Of a stretch of 59,512 nt of DNA, positions 1 to 10,120 are shown piece after piece. The notes beneath the pieces are model-generated. The model saw nothing but the letters and a program-made list of their open reading frames with translations. It made no database searches and was not told where the DNA came from. A program made the position numbers and the translations under genes. Position 1 is the stretch's first letter. Every line of letters begins with the position of its first letter. This stretch comes from Bdellovibrio sp. (GTDB taxonomy: Bacteria; Myxococcota; SpSt-1050), in NCBI GenBank assembly GCA_020725805.1, contig DYEF01000055.1:1-59512 (forward strand), given 5' to 3'.

Positions 1-112
1 GGCATTTTGTTTACATAGTCCTTGCAAACATAAGGAAACAAGAGGCTTAGAGAGACAGATTGCTTTTAGATAGTAGTAAAATCAATAATCCCTGCTCTCA
101 TACACTCTAAAA

Positions 113-132
113 ATACCAAAATTTTGGGGTAT
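113..132. promoter_or_regulatory. near-palindrome upstream of the XRE gene, possible operator
   Basis: ATACCAAAA is followed directly by its near-perfect complement TTTTGGGGTAT, with one extra G. It lies about 35 bp upstream of the -35 box of the XRE regulator. Autoregulatory operators of XRE proteins are often such inverted repeats, but nothing here shows binding. Confidence 0.3.
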
Positions 133-166
133 ATTCAGATGTTTTTCTTGAAAGACGTATTCTCCT

Positions 167-195
167 TTGACATATAGGATTTGTGGTGTTATAAA
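167..195 (+). promoter_or_regulatory. sigma-70-type promoter of the XRE gene
   Basis: TTGACA (167-172) and TATAAA (190-195) are separated by exactly 17 bp. Transcription would be expected to begin about 202-204, which is at the ATG itself, so the message is probably leaderless. Confidence 0.65.
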
Positions 196-203
196 AAAAT
201 GTC

Positions 204-578
204 ATGAAAGGGATGAAAGGAAGCAGAATAAAAAACATAAGAGAGAAGTTAGGACTCACACAGGGAGAGTTTGCCAAAATCCTTGGTGTTCATTTTACGA
301 CCATCAACAGATGGGAGAAAGAACGGTTTGACGCAGAGGAGAAGTATCTGCGGATTCTCGAATTTCTGGAGAAGATATTAAAGGAGGCCGGAAAGAAGAA
401 TACAAAAATCAGACTTGAAGAAATAAGGGAGATGGTAAAAGGAATCAAGAAGGGAAATATGGCAGATTTGTTCTCTTCGTTTCTCCCTGTCGGTATATCA
501 AATGCTCTGTCTGTATCTCCGCTTATAAGTCTGGTGACAGGAATAGGCTTTCTGGTTTTCAAGAACAGAAATAAATAG
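204..578 (+). CDS. XRE-family helix-turn-helix regulator with hydrophobic C-terminus
   Basis: A 124-residue protein. Residues 7-55 form a Cro/C1-type helix-turn-helix: GLTQGEFAKILGV (17-29) and the recognition helix TTINRWEKE (32-40). Residues 56-88 are highly charged. Residues 94-119 are hydrophobic and could be a membrane segment or an oligomerisation helix, which is unusual for a small XRE protein. The promoter at 167-195 places the transcription start at or next to ATG 204, and there is no Shine-Dalgarno sequence. A second in-frame ATG at 213 is an alternative start. The gene converges on the TOPRIM/ATPase pair with a 5-bp gap and shares their A+T-rich composition, so it may be part of the same acquired island. 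Its DNA target is unknown. Confidence 0.85.
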   Translation: MKGMKGSRIKNIREKLGLTQGEFAKILGVHFTTINRWEKERFDAEEKYLRILEFLEKILKEAGKKNTKIRLEEIREMVKGIKKGNMADLFSSFLPVGISNALSVSPLISLVTGIGFLVFKNRNK

Positions 579-583
579 CCGAG

Positions 584-1270
584 TTAAATCATATTAACTA
601 TATTTTTTAACGGGTCTATGATGTTTCTGAATGTGTCTTTAAGCAAGTCTGGTTTGTCTTTCATGTTTTTTAAAAACTTTTCTGCGAGTGTTGCCGGAGA
701 CGCATAAAACCCAACAATTGCCCTGAACACATCAAAGACTTTTTTCGAGGATATTGTTATATTTTGCTCTTTCAAGTGCTTAATAAACGGAATTAGTTTA
801 TTATTTAAGCAGTCGTTGTATTTAATATTTCTCTCCTGAAATATTCTCTTTCTGGTTAGATGCTCGTATGCTTTTTCATCACTTAAAATCACCTTTATAA
901 AATAGTCTTCCATCATAAACTTTTCAATAGCTAGATGTTTTTTTAAAAACTCATCACCAACAAGTCCTGCAATAATTAATCTTTTATCAATTTCTGCTTT
1001 TTGAATATCGTTGAAGTCGGATAATCTATATATCTCCCCGAGGATTTGGCTTCTATCGTAATTATCAGCATCAACGATAATGGCGTTTTTCTCTCCGCGA
1101 TTAAAAGATTCTATAAACACTTTTATAGCATTATCTTTCCCGGAGACATCTTCTATTTCCTTTCGTGGGTAAACCTCTGCGCAGTCTTTCTTTCCAAGAA
1201 TATCGGACAATAAAAATTCTATGGTTTCTCTATCAAAGTCTCCTTCGGTATAAATTCTAATTTTATTCAT
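584..1270 (-). CDS. TOPRIM-like (DUF3226/DUF4435-type) putative nuclease partner of the ATPase
   Basis: A 228-residue protein. The N-terminus carries the acidic pattern of a TOPRIM fold: a Glu in the first strand-loop (IYTEGDFDRE, E9) and a DxD after the third strand (AIIVDADN, D67 and D69). The remainder is helical and charged with no further recognised domain. The gene overlaps the upstream ATPase gene by 4 bp (ATGA at 1267-1270), so the two are translationally coupled. Paired AAA ATPase + small TOPRIM protein is the architecture of PARIS (AriA/AriB), and OLD nucleases carry the same two domains fused. By analogy this would be the effector nuclease. The family assignment is from motif reading only; a non-defence TOPRIM protein is possible. 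Confidence 0.65.
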   Translation of the reverse strand: MNKIRIYTEGDFDRETIEFLLSDILGKKDCAEVYPRKEIEDVSGKDNAIKVFIESFNRGEKNAIIVDADNYDRSQILGEIYRLSDFNDIQKAEIDKRLIIAGLVGDEFLKKHLAIEKFMMEDYFIKVILSDEKAYEHLTRKRIFQERNIKYNDCLNNKLIPFIKHLKEQNITISSKKVFDVFRAIVGFYASPATLAEKFLKNMKDKPDLLKDTFRNIIDPLKNIVNMI

Positions 1271-2229
1271 ATATAGCGAATATCTCTTCCGTTTTTAATT
1301 AATAATTCGGCTCCTTTTAGTCCACTGTGGCTCACATCCAAAACACCAGTTTCATTATCCAGAGCAAGTGTATAGAAATTTATTGAGTTTAGTTTTTCTT
1401 CTAACCCACAATCTAATAATATTTGTGCTGTCTCGAGACTATGCGTTGTTAAAAACATCTGGATATCTTTCTCATTTGATATACGAATTAAAGCCCTCAT
1501 TATTTTTTTAAGAGATTCTGGATACTGAAAAGCATCAAATTCTTCAACTAACAGCACAGAAGGCTTTAATGAATAGATCAAGACGAGAATGACAAATAAC
1601 ATCCTTATCCCAGAACCTAGAGAGTCTATAACTATACTATATTTATCGAACGCTACCCATATGGAATTATTTATAATGTTTATACCTTCGATTTTCAAAT
1701 TATAAACTGAATTTATCATCTCAATAAGAGATTTCTCTTCCCTTCTTATAATCATATCCTGATAAAACTCCTGAAGTTTTATCTCCTTTTGAAATCTAAT
1801 AGAGAAGTATTGTATGCGATCAGAAATATTTTTAAATTCATCCGGATCAAACACCCTGGAAATTGAATTAATGTTTGAGGATATGCCTGCTTTGTCAAGT
1901 CTTATTGTAAGTCCCCATTTCTGTCGTGCTCTTTCTATAATTCTATCAAACAAAATCTCTACTTCAATATCATTTTCTGTATTTGCTTTATACCACCATG
2001 TTTCATTAATATTAGCTCTGTTTTTATCTCTCTCATAAGCTACTACGGATTCCGGTTGTTGATTAAGATAAAATTTATCAGGGGTTTTTCGAAACAAATA
2101 AATAGATTCAAGAATGGTTGATTTCCCACAACCGTTTGGTCCAACAAGTAGATTTATCTGAGCAAGGTCTTTTATCTTTCCATTTGCAATTCCTCTAAAA
2201 TTCTTAATACTTATCTCTTTTATCTTCAT
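1267..2229 (-). CDS. AAA/ABC-type ATPase of a putative two-gene defence module
   Basis: A 320-residue SMC/ABC-like ATPase. It starts with the SIKNFRGI strand typical of RecF/OLD/AAA_15 proteins. Walker A is GPNGCGKS (30-37), an ABC-like signature SLGSG lies at 203-207, Walker B is VLLVEEFDAF with the catalytic Glu pair (225-233), and the H-loop is LTTHS (260-264). No coiled-coil arm of RecF or SMC length is present, so it is a compact AriA/AAA_21-type ATPase. A TATAAT hexamer (2244-2249, minus strand) lies only about 15 nt from the ATG, suggesting a very short leader; no good -35 box was seen. The downstream TOPRIM gene overlaps by 4 bp. Base composition is visibly richer in A+T than tgt next door, consistent with horizontal transfer. 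Confidence 0.8.
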   Translation of the reverse strand: MKIKEISIKNFRGIANGKIKDLAQINLLVGPNGCGKSTILESIYLFRKTPDKFYLNQQPESVVAYERDKNRANINETWWYKANTENDIEVEILFDRIIERARQKWGLTIRLDKAGISSNINSISRVFDPDEFKNISDRIQYFSIRFQKEIKLQEFYQDMIIRREEKSLIEMINSVYNLKIEGINIINNSIWVAFDKYSIVIDSLGSGIRMLFVILVLIYSLKPSVLLVEEFDAFQYPESLKKIMRALIRISNEKDIQMFLTTHSLETAQILLDCGLEEKLNSINFYTLALDNETGVLDVSHSGLKGAELLIKNGRDIRYI

Positions 2230-2350
2230 ATCGGCAAACTTATATTATATAAAACAGGATAATGCAACATATTTGTAATTCTCAATTATTGATGATAGAT
2301 GAGAATATCACTAATCCTCCTTCAATGATTTTTTAAGTTTCTAGAAAAGT

Positions 2351-3634
2351 TCAGGTCTTTATATACAGAAATCCTTCTGTGTCTATCTCGCCTCTGTCGT
2401 CGGTCTTTAGCCAGCCGTCGGGAGTCACAGATGGCTTTCTTGTGCCGTTGAGGTACCCCTTGAGAAGGTTTGGTCCCCTGAGATAAATAGTCCCGTCTTC
2501 ATCGATCCTCGTCTCGATCCCGTTTAAGGGAAGCCCGACAGAGCCGATCTTTCTCTTTTCGAGTGTATTCAGGTGTGTGGCGCCGGATGTCTCTGCCATA
2601 CCATAGCCCGTAAGAACCGGTATCTTGAGGTTTTCGAAAAACTCTATAATCGATTTGTCCAGATTTCCTCCGCCACAGATAAAAAACCTGAGATTCTTGC
2701 CGATGTGTGTCTTGATGGTATTCTTGATAAGCTCCTTGAACTTTTTTGCAAGCTTGTTGTTCTCGAGTTTCAGGTGTGCAAGGGCCTCGAAGCCGACTTT
2801 CTTATAAAGAGGTGCGGTCTCGAATATCTGCTCGAAGGCATTCTTGAGATAAATAAAATAATCAGGATATGCCACCATAACGGTTGGCTGGACTTCCTTC
2901 ATATCAGAGGCAAGTTTCTGGGCATCTACGAGATTGACTATCGCTGTCGGAAACCCGTAGGCAACCGGCAGAATCTCAGCAAGTCTCCCGAGCGTCTGCG
3001 AAAACGGCATAAAAATCATCTGTTCATCTGTAGACGAATCATAAATCATCATATTTTTTAAGGCGTTCATCTCAAAGGCCAGTCCACCCTGTGAGACAAG
3101 GGAACCTGCGCAACTTCCGCTGTTTCCGGAAGTGAACAGTACTGTTGTGACCTCGTCATCCCTGATTTCCCGTTCGTACTTTTCTATAAAATCATCTTTC
3201 GGCACCTGACACAGCACTTCGTCAAGAAATCTGTAGTCTTCAACCTTTCTGTCAAGTGTAACAATCTTATCGTCCGGAAATTCTCCTTTTACAAACGGCA
3301 GAAACCCGCTGTCGATAAACAAAAGTGAAACAAAAGAGAGGTGGTGCAGAAGACTCTCCCTGTCCATCCAGATATGAAACGGAACCGATACCCTGTCCGA
3401 GAGAAGGCAGGAGTAATCCGTAATAATCCAGTTCAGTGAATTCTTCCCCAGAATCCCGATATATGAGCCGCTTTTGACAGTACCATTGAGAAAACATATC
3501 AGCCTGTTACAGCGGTCATATATGTCTCCCCACGTATAGGATATCCATTCATTGTCAACCTTGTTTCTGAATGCCGGCTGTGAGGCGCTTGCCCTCTTGC
3601 GCTCAAGAAAATGATGTATAAAATAATCGCCCAT
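2351..3634 (-). CDS. C-terminally truncated AMP-binding (acyl-CoA synthetase-like) protein
   Basis: The sequence follows the large N-terminal domain of long-chain acyl-CoA synthetases: a DNEWISYTWGDIYDR entry region, a P-loop-like region near residue 170, GYGMAETSG (A5 motif, about 343-351) and DGWLKTDDRGEID (A7 motif, about 406-418). It stops at GFLYIKT, just before the hinge, so the C-terminal lid that supplies the adenylation Lys is absent; no continuation is found in any frame before the ATPase gene. The P-loop reads FTSGNSGSCAGSL instead of the usual TSGTTGxPKG pattern and lacks its Lys. Both changes argue against normal acyl-CoA synthesis; it is a decaying gene or a repurposed fold. ATG 3634 is preferred to TTG 3640, though neither has a good ribosome site. 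It lies 36 bp downstream of tgt on the same strand. Confidence 0.75.
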   Translation of the reverse strand: MGDYFIHHFLERKRASASQPAFRNKVDNEWISYTWGDIYDRCNRLICFLNGTVKSGSYIGILGKNSLNWIITDYSCLLSDRVSVPFHIWMDRESLLHHLSFVSLLFIDSGFLPFVKGEFPDDKIVTLDRKVEDYRFLDEVLCQVPKDDFIEKYEREIRDDEVTTVLFTSGNSGSCAGSLVSQGGLAFEMNALKNMMIYDSSTDEQMIFMPFSQTLGRLAEILPVAYGFPTAIVNLVDAQKLASDMKEVQPTVMVAYPDYFIYLKNAFEQIFETAPLYKKVGFEALAHLKLENNKLAKKFKELIKNTIKTHIGKNLRFFICGGGNLDKSIIEFFENLKIPVLTGYGMAETSGATHLNTLEKRKIGSVGLPLNGIETRIDEDGTIYLRGPNLLKGYLNGTRKPSVTPDGWLKTDDRGEIDTEGFLYIKT

Positions 3635-3670
3635 CAGCAAATATCCATTTTAATTAAAGTTTTACTTTTG

Positions 3671-5076
<1,406 letters not shown>

Positions 5077-5347
5077 AATTACAAGACCTCTCATAGGAAC
5101 CTTCATTGTATTCAATAAATTTACCTCTGTCAAATCTAATCTGACACAACGTTACACATCGGTAACCGGCTCTCTTTGCCCCGAAATCCGCAAATCTTAG
5201 GATGAGAGACCAAGGACCAGATATAACATTCACCTTTCAGGTGACCGACATTATTGTCCTGTGTCTTTTATCTTTTTTTACAAGACCTTACTTTTTTGCG
5301 CGTGCTGAAATAAAATAGTAGGGTGGATTCAAGTACAGGAGGAAAAA

Positions 5348-6031
5348 ATGAAAAAGGAAATAATGTTTTTGACAGTATTTGTCACCGTAGTTTTCCAGTT
5401 CTGCATTGACGGGACAAAAGAGATTCAGGAGAGTAGTAATAACAACTCTGAATACTTTAGTGTACTCAGCTCGGATATGTCGGATTGCATTGCATCAACA
5501 ATTCAGAAGGAGCCATACGGCAGTCCTGAGTGCCTTATGTGGGAGCTGTCCGGAGAGAGACTAAAAATCAGCATTACAAACTTTTCGAATTACTGCTTTA
5601 AAAATGATTCTTTTGGCGGGTTCGAATACAGAACCGACCAGAACAGGTTAATACTTAATCTGATTATAACCGACAACTATGTTGGCCCTAAGGGTGTTGG
5701 GGGATTCGAGTGCGGAATTGCCTCCTGCAGCTGCTATTACAATTTTGACGTGGTAATACCAGTGCCGGATACAGGTCTTCAGATAGATGAAATTGTAATC
5801 AATAATCTGTACTGCTATCCGGCAAATGTGCCAATCTCTGTTACCAGATATAAAAACTTTTCGGTATCCGGTAAAAACCCGAAAGGTGCGGTTTGCAGAT
5901 ATGTCTGCAATGATTGTTATATGGGTTGCTCAAAGGATGAAGACTGCAAACCCCAAGAGGCATTTGGCGGGTGCAGGGAAGAGAAGTGTGTTATAGAAAA
6001 TCCGCTTGAGGAGGAGAAAACATATAACTGA
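5348..6031 (+). CDS. exported Cys-rich hypothetical protein, possible lipoprotein
   Basis: A 227-residue protein starting at an ATG behind a strong Shine-Dalgarno (AGGAGGAAAAA). Residues 1-19 are a signal sequence; Cys-19 in VFQFC could be a weak lipobox. The middle is beta-rich and polar, with scattered cysteines. The C-terminal 45 residues contain a compact Cys cluster (CRYVCNDCYMGC, then DEDCKP and GCREEKC), similar in style to the Cys modules of the other exported proteins here. It converges on the response-regulator gene with a 5-bp gap and no visible terminator. Function unknown. Confidence 0.7.
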   Translation: MKKEIMFLTVFVTVVFQFCIDGTKEIQESSNNNSEYFSVLSSDMSDCIASTIQKEPYGSPECLMWELSGERLKISITNFSNYCFKNDSFGGFEYRTDQNRLILNLIITDNYVGPKGVGGFECGIASCSCYYNFDVVIPVPDTGLQIDEIVINNLYCYPANVPISVTRYKNFSVSGKNPKGAVCRYVCNDCYMGCSKDEDCKPQEAFGGCREEKCVIENPLEEEKTYN

Positions 6032-6036
6032 GGTAA

Positions 6037-7458
6037 TTACTTTTCGACCTCTTCCTTTATGCGGATTCCGTATTTGCGCATAAGGGCGTGGAAGTTTGGT
6101 CTGAGCATTCCGACCAGCTCTGCCGCCTTTGTAACATTCCAGCCGGCCCTGTTTAAGGCATCGAGGATAAAATCCTTTTCGACCTGCGAATATACCGCCT
6201 CCCTGAGCCTCCTCTTTACCTCCTGAAGTTCATCGACTGTCTTCGGAACGACATTTGCCGAGGGTGTCCCCTCCGGTTTTGTCTCTCTTATCTCCTCCGG
6301 AAGGTCGGTAAGTCTTACAATCTCTGAATCTGCCGTTGCGGCAATCCTGTCCACAATATTTCTGAGCTCCCTGATATTGCCGGGGAATTTGTACGAGAGC
6401 AGTCTCGCCATCGCCTCGTTAGAAAAAGCCCTGACTTTGGTCTTGAGTTCCTCCTGTGCAACCGAGAGAAAATACATGGCCAGAATCGGGATGTCCTCTG
6501 TCCGTTCCCTTAAGGGCGGAAGGTTTACAGGAATGACATTCAGTCTGTAAAAGAGGTCTTCCCTGAATTGTCCCTTCTCTATCATTACCGACAAGTCTTT
6601 ATTTGTTGCGGCAATTATTCTTACATCTACCTCGACCTCCTTCTCGCTTCCGACCGGCCTTATCCGCCTCGTCTCGATTGCCCGCAGAAGTTTCCCCTGA
6701 AGTTCGAGCGATGTATTGGAGATTTCATCCAGAAAGAGGGTCCCGCCGTTTGCCATTACAAAATACCCGGGCCGGTCATACGTCGCACCCGTAAACGCAC
6801 CTTTGACGTGCCCGAACAACTCTGATTCTATGAGTGACGGGGCGAGGGAAGAGAGGTCCACTCCTACAAAAGGCTTATCCTTTCTGAGGCTGTTCTGGTG
6901 AATCGCCTGAGCAATCAGTTCCTTACCTGTGCCTGACTCGCCGTAGATAGTTACAGTGAAATCCGTCGGGGCGATCTTCAGTATCTGGTTTATCACATCT
7001 TCCATTATCTTCGAACGGTAGATTATCCTTGTGGATTTTTTCATCTGCTCTATCTCGGCCTTCAGCCTCTCGTTCTCTTTTCTGAGATTCCTGTCTTCGA
7101 TTGCCTTATTAACCGAGACCAGCAGTTCATCGGGTGAAAACGGCTTCGGAACATAGTCAAATGCACCCTTTTTTATTGCCTCGATACTCGTCTGAATCGT
7201 TGCATAGCCGGTTATTATAATAATTGAGATATCTGTCCTCTTGCTTCTGATTCTCTCGAGCACATCGAGACCAGAGGTGTCTTTCAGTTTCAAATCGAGC
7301 AGTACGAGGTCATAATCGCCGTTTATTGCCTTCTCGGCGCCTTCATTTCCGGACTGAATCATATCTACGAAGTGACCTGCCTCTTCGAGAATCTTCTTGC
7401 AACTGATACATATTGCCTTTTCATCGTCTATCACAAGAACCCTGATATTATCTGCCAT
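6037..7458 (-). CDS. sigma-54-dependent response regulator, NtrC family
   Basis: From ATG 7458 (GGAGG upstream) the protein has 473 residues. A receiver domain comes first: acidic pair D11/D12, phospho-acceptor Asp-55 in LVLLDLK, and Lys-105 in VPKPF. Next is a central AAA+ domain with Walker A GESGTGKE (173-180), the sigma-54 contact loop GAFTGA (220-225) and Walker B GTLFLDE (239-245). A C-terminal Fis-type helix-turn-helix ([10 protein letters not shown] followed by [10 protein letters not shown]) ends the protein. It should activate RNA polymerase-sigma-54 at enhancers when phosphorylated by the kinase encoded 13 bp upstream. Its target genes are unknown; a weak sigma-54-like site lies at 10072-10086. 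Confidence 0.95.
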   Translation of the reverse strand: MADNIRVLVIDDEKAICISCKKILEEAGHFVDMIQSGNEGAEKAINGDYDLVLLDLKLKDTSGLDVLERIRSKRTDISIIIITGYATIQTSIEAIKKGAFDYVPKPFSPDELLVSVNKAIEDRNLRKENERLKAEIEQMKKSTRIIYRSKIMEDVINQILKIAPTDFTVTIYGESGTGKELIAQAIHQNSLRKDKPFVGVDLSSLAPSLIESELFGHVKGAFTGATYDRPGYFVMANGGTLFLDEISNTSLELQGKLLRAIETRRIRPVGSEKEVEVDVRIIAATNKDLSVMIEKGQFREDLFYRLNVIPVNLPPLRERTEDIPILAMYFLSVAQEELKTKVRAFSNEAMARLLSYKFPGNIRELRNIVDRIAATADSEIVRLTDLPEEIRETKPEGTPSANVVPKTVDELQEVKRRLREAVYSQVEKDFILDALNRAGWNVTKAAELVGMLRPNFHALMRKYGIRIKEEVEK

Positions 7459-7471
7459 ACTTGCCTCCTTA

Positions 7472-9346
7472 TTATGGCTCCTGTGTTGGAAGCACAACCG
7501 TTACTTTCGTTCCTTTTCCCTCTGTGCTCTCTATCTCTATAGTCCCCTCGTGTTTACGGATGATGCCGAGTGACACAGAAAGCCCGAGGCCTGTCCCTTT
7601 ACCGCTGCCCTTGGTGGTAAAAAACGGTTCAAATACCCTGTTGATGTGTTCTTTGGGTATTCCCTTCCCGTTGTCGCTGACCACCACGTGGGCAAAACCG
7701 GAAGACGAATCTTCTTCCGTAATGATTTCTATCCTGCCGTTCTTCTCACACGCCTCGGCGGCGTTCAGAATCAGGTTTACAAGTACCTGCTGAATCTGTT
7801 TGGGGTCCACATACACATAAAGAGGATTTTCACACAACTTCAGTTCCGTTAAGATATTCCCCATAGACTCGTATTTTTCCGTCAGATGAAGAGAATTTCT
7901 GACAATCTCATTCAAATCGACAATCTCCTTCTCCATCGGGCGCTCACGGGCAAAGTCGAGAAGCGATTTCACGATATTCTTGCACCTCGTAGTCTCTTCG
8001 ACGACTATCTTCAGGTCTTCTGCCCTCGGGTCGTCCGGAGGAAGATGCTTCAGCATAAGGCTTGAGAGAGAGAGAATCGCCGTAAGCGGGTTGTTAATTT
8101 CGTGAGCAACGCCGGCGGCCAGTCTTCCGATCGAGACCTGCTTTTCGACTCTGGAGAGTCTCTCTTCTGTCATCTCCTGTAATTTCAGGTCTCTCTCCTT
8201 GATTGCCTTTAACATTGTGTTGAAGGATTTTGAGAGTCTTACAATCTCGTTGACCGACTCTATCCTTACCTTGTAGCTGTAGTCTCCCTGTGCAACCCTG
8301 TCCATTGCGTCCGCAAGACGTTCGACGGGTTTTACAAGCCACATCGAAAAGAGAAAGGTCATCAGAAAACCGAAGAGCATACCGGCCACAATCAGTCCCG
8401 CAAAGAGAGTCGAGGTCCTTTTACGCACATCACCGTAAACCTCCTCGGGCGTGCCTATACCAAGCATTCCTATTACATCTCCCTTAAAATCCAGAAGCGG
8501 AGAATATGCGGCAAAGAATGTAGTATTGAGGACCTTCGGCCTTCCGACAAAACTCTTCTTCTTTTTAAGCACAACTGCCGAGACAGAATCGTCAGCCCTT
8601 GAGTCCACCGCATCTGTACCGATTGTGGTCAAAATCCTTCTGTCACCAAGAAATATGGAAATCTGATAATTCTGCTTGCCGAGATTAGAAGCAAGTATTT
8701 TTAATCTGTCTGCAAGTTCGCTCTTGTGATTTATCTCGATACCGGCAATTATTGTATCACCGAATCTGTTTTTGATTCCGGAAACCACGGATAACAGATC
8801 TCTCCCAAAACCGAACAGAACAGAGCCTGCCTTTGAAGGAATAACGATATTCGAAGAGACGGCACCGGTATTGTTTTTTACATAATCAAGAAAACCGGAA
8901 ATATGCGTACCGGAAATAACAGACGAATCGAGTTTTCCAAACGATAAATCGTCCTGCTTTGAACTCTTTTTCTTCATAAAGTAAACATCACCGTCACGGT
9001 AACCGACAATCAGAAAGTCCACAGGAATATCAGAGACAAAATCGTTCTGGAACACCTCTCTGATTCCGTCCAGATCTTCCTTCTCAGCCATAATTCTGCT
9101 CAGAAGACGCAATTTGTCGACTATGGAACTATACGTATGCTCAACCAGTTTCAGGTCAACCGCCATTTTTGAATAAGCCAGCTCCTCCACTTTCGTTGTA
9201 AAGACCGTAATACCGATAAAAATCGTCGCTGACGCAGAAGAGATAATCAGAATTACAAAAGCCAGAAAGAGCCTGGTGCGAAGAGACATCCTGTTAAACA
9301 AAATCCTGAGTTCGAAGAAAATTCTTTTTAGTCTGTTGTTGTTCAA
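7472..9346 (-). CDS. membrane sensor histidine kinase
   Basis: About 625 residues. A first membrane helix (about 26-50) is followed by a ~260-residue extracytoplasmic region that looks like a Cache-type sensor, and a second membrane helix (about 312-338). Then come HAMP (about 336-388), HisKA with the phosphorylatable His in GVAHEINNPL, and HATPase_c with the N box (LVNLILNAAEAC), DNGKGIP and GSGKGTGLGLSV. It is the partner of the adjacent NtrC-type regulator. GTG 9352 is also in frame, but GGAGGTG is better placed for TTG 9346. The ligand is unknown. A direct repeat lies 60-90 bp upstream. Confidence 0.93.
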   Translation of the reverse strand: MNNNRLKRIFFELRILFNRMSLRTRLFLAFVILIISSASATIFIGITVFTTKVEELAYSKMAVDLKLVEHTYSSIVDKLRLLSRIMAEKEDLDGIREVFQNDFVSDIPVDFLIVGYRDGDVYFMKKKSSKQDDLSFGKLDSSVISGTHISGFLDYVKNNTGAVSSNIVIPSKAGSVLFGFGRDLLSVVSGIKNRFGDTIIAGIEINHKSELADRLKILASNLGKQNYQISIFLGDRRILTTIGTDAVDSRADDSVSAVVLKKKKSFVGRPKVLNTTFFAAYSPLLDFKGDVIGMLGIGTPEEVYGDVRKRTSTLFAGLIVAGMLFGFLMTFLFSMWLVKPVERLADAMDRVAQGDYSYKVRIESVNEIVRLSKSFNTMLKAIKERDLKLQEMTEERLSRVEKQVSIGRLAAGVAHEINNPLTAILSLSSLMLKHLPPDDPRAEDLKIVVEETTRCKNIVKSLLDFARERPMEKEIVDLNEIVRNSLHLTEKYESMGNILTELKLCENPLYVYVDPKQIQQVLVNLILNAAEACEKNGRIEIITEEDSSSGFAHVVVSDNGKGIPKEHINRVFEPFFTTKGSGKGTGLGLSVSLGIIRKHEGTIEIESTEGKGTKVTVVLPTQEP

Positions 9347-9403
9347 TAACACCTCCGGGACTCCTGTTTAATATACAATTTTATCCCCAAGAAGTCAAAA
9401 CAA

Positions 9404-9433
9404 ATGTATAAAAAGCTGATACATGTATAAAAA
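9404..9433. promoter_or_regulatory. direct repeat ATGTATAAAAA x2 upstream of the kinase operon
   Basis: ATGTATAAAAA occurs at 9404-9414 and 9423-9433, a 19-bp period, i.e. nearly two helical turns. The second copy lies in the palindrome ATACATGTAT (9419-9428). The position, 55-85 bp upstream of the kinase start, fits an activator or repressor site, but no regulator can be named. Confidence 0.35.
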
Positions 9434-10120
9434 ACACAAACACCTCTCTTTACCCAGAAATAGCCATATGAGCTACCGTCTATTACCATCTATAACTGGC
9501 ACCAACCAAAAAGTTTCCGTTAATGTGATGGGTGTAATACTGTTATTACTGGTCTTATATTGTCCTTAATATATATTAGCGCAAATTCCTAAATCCGGCA
9601 AACAAATCTACTGTTTCTAAATTAATGTTATCTTTTCCTGTATATGCTGTACCTGGCACCGGATGAAAAGCAGATTAGTCGCGAAAACATAGCGTTATAT
9701 CAATAAGTTAAAGGGGTGGCCCACCTGTTACAAATTTCTTCGGAATTTTTCTACCCGGGAAATCTTTCTACCCGGCACTACTTATAATACACCCCTACAT
9801 TCTTACTTACTAAAGGAGTGTAATTTATCCATAATACCGCTATGAACATATAAACGTAAAGACCGGCAGGTAAACAACATAAACCAAAACACTACTCTTA
9901 ACTGGCATTTTTTGGAAAACCGGGCACTTCTCGGTCAAATTCGCCTGTATTACAAAATTATACACTTTTAAAATAAACCTCTCCATTCAAAAGCTCTTCA
10001 AAGCTACCCGGCACCACAAAAACCAAACAATATCAATCAGTTAGCATTTGCGGGCATACTTCTCAAAAAACTGGCACGGGAATTGAGTGTATTAAAACCG
10101 AACACCTTAAGGAGGTAGTT
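9434..10120. repeat. non-coding stretch with clustered GGCAC-type motifs
   Basis: No credible gene is present. Seven variants of one short motif lie in the same orientation: TAACTGGCACC (9493-9503), ACCTGGCACC (9651-9660), TACCCGGCACT (9769-9779), TTAACTGGCATT (9898-9909), AACCGGGCACTT (9918-9929), TACCCGGCACC (10005-10015) and AACTGGCACGG (10069-10079). TTTCTACCCGG is also directly repeated (9748-9758 and 9765-9775). The same TAACTGGCACC core recurs at 38.5, 41.1-41.2 and 50.1 kb. The purpose is unknown; REP-like or signal-type dispersed elements are possible. Confidence 0.6.
10072..10086 (+). promoter_or_regulatory. imperfect sigma-54-like -24/-12 element
   Basis: TGGCAC, five bases, then TTGA: spacing matches the sigma-54 consensus TGGCAC-N5-TTGC, but the nearly invariant C of the -12 GC is A. 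It lies 35 bp upstream of the recombinase-like gene. It may be only one of the many GGCAC motifs in this stretch. Confidence 0.2.

Noticed and set aside
2278-2306. ATTCTCA/TGAGAAT hairpin as a terminator
   Set aside because: The stem is A+T-rich with a 15-nt loop and no T run on either strand.
7684-7692. CACGTG core as a third parS site
   Set aside because: The flanks (CCAC..GGGC) do not match the parS arms; the similar CACGTG near 36539 also lacks the left arm.
9493-10079. GGCAC motifs as an array of sigma-54 promoters
   Set aside because: The -24-like TGGCAC is present, but a TTGC at the right distance is missing in every copy; only 10072-10086 comes close (TTGA).
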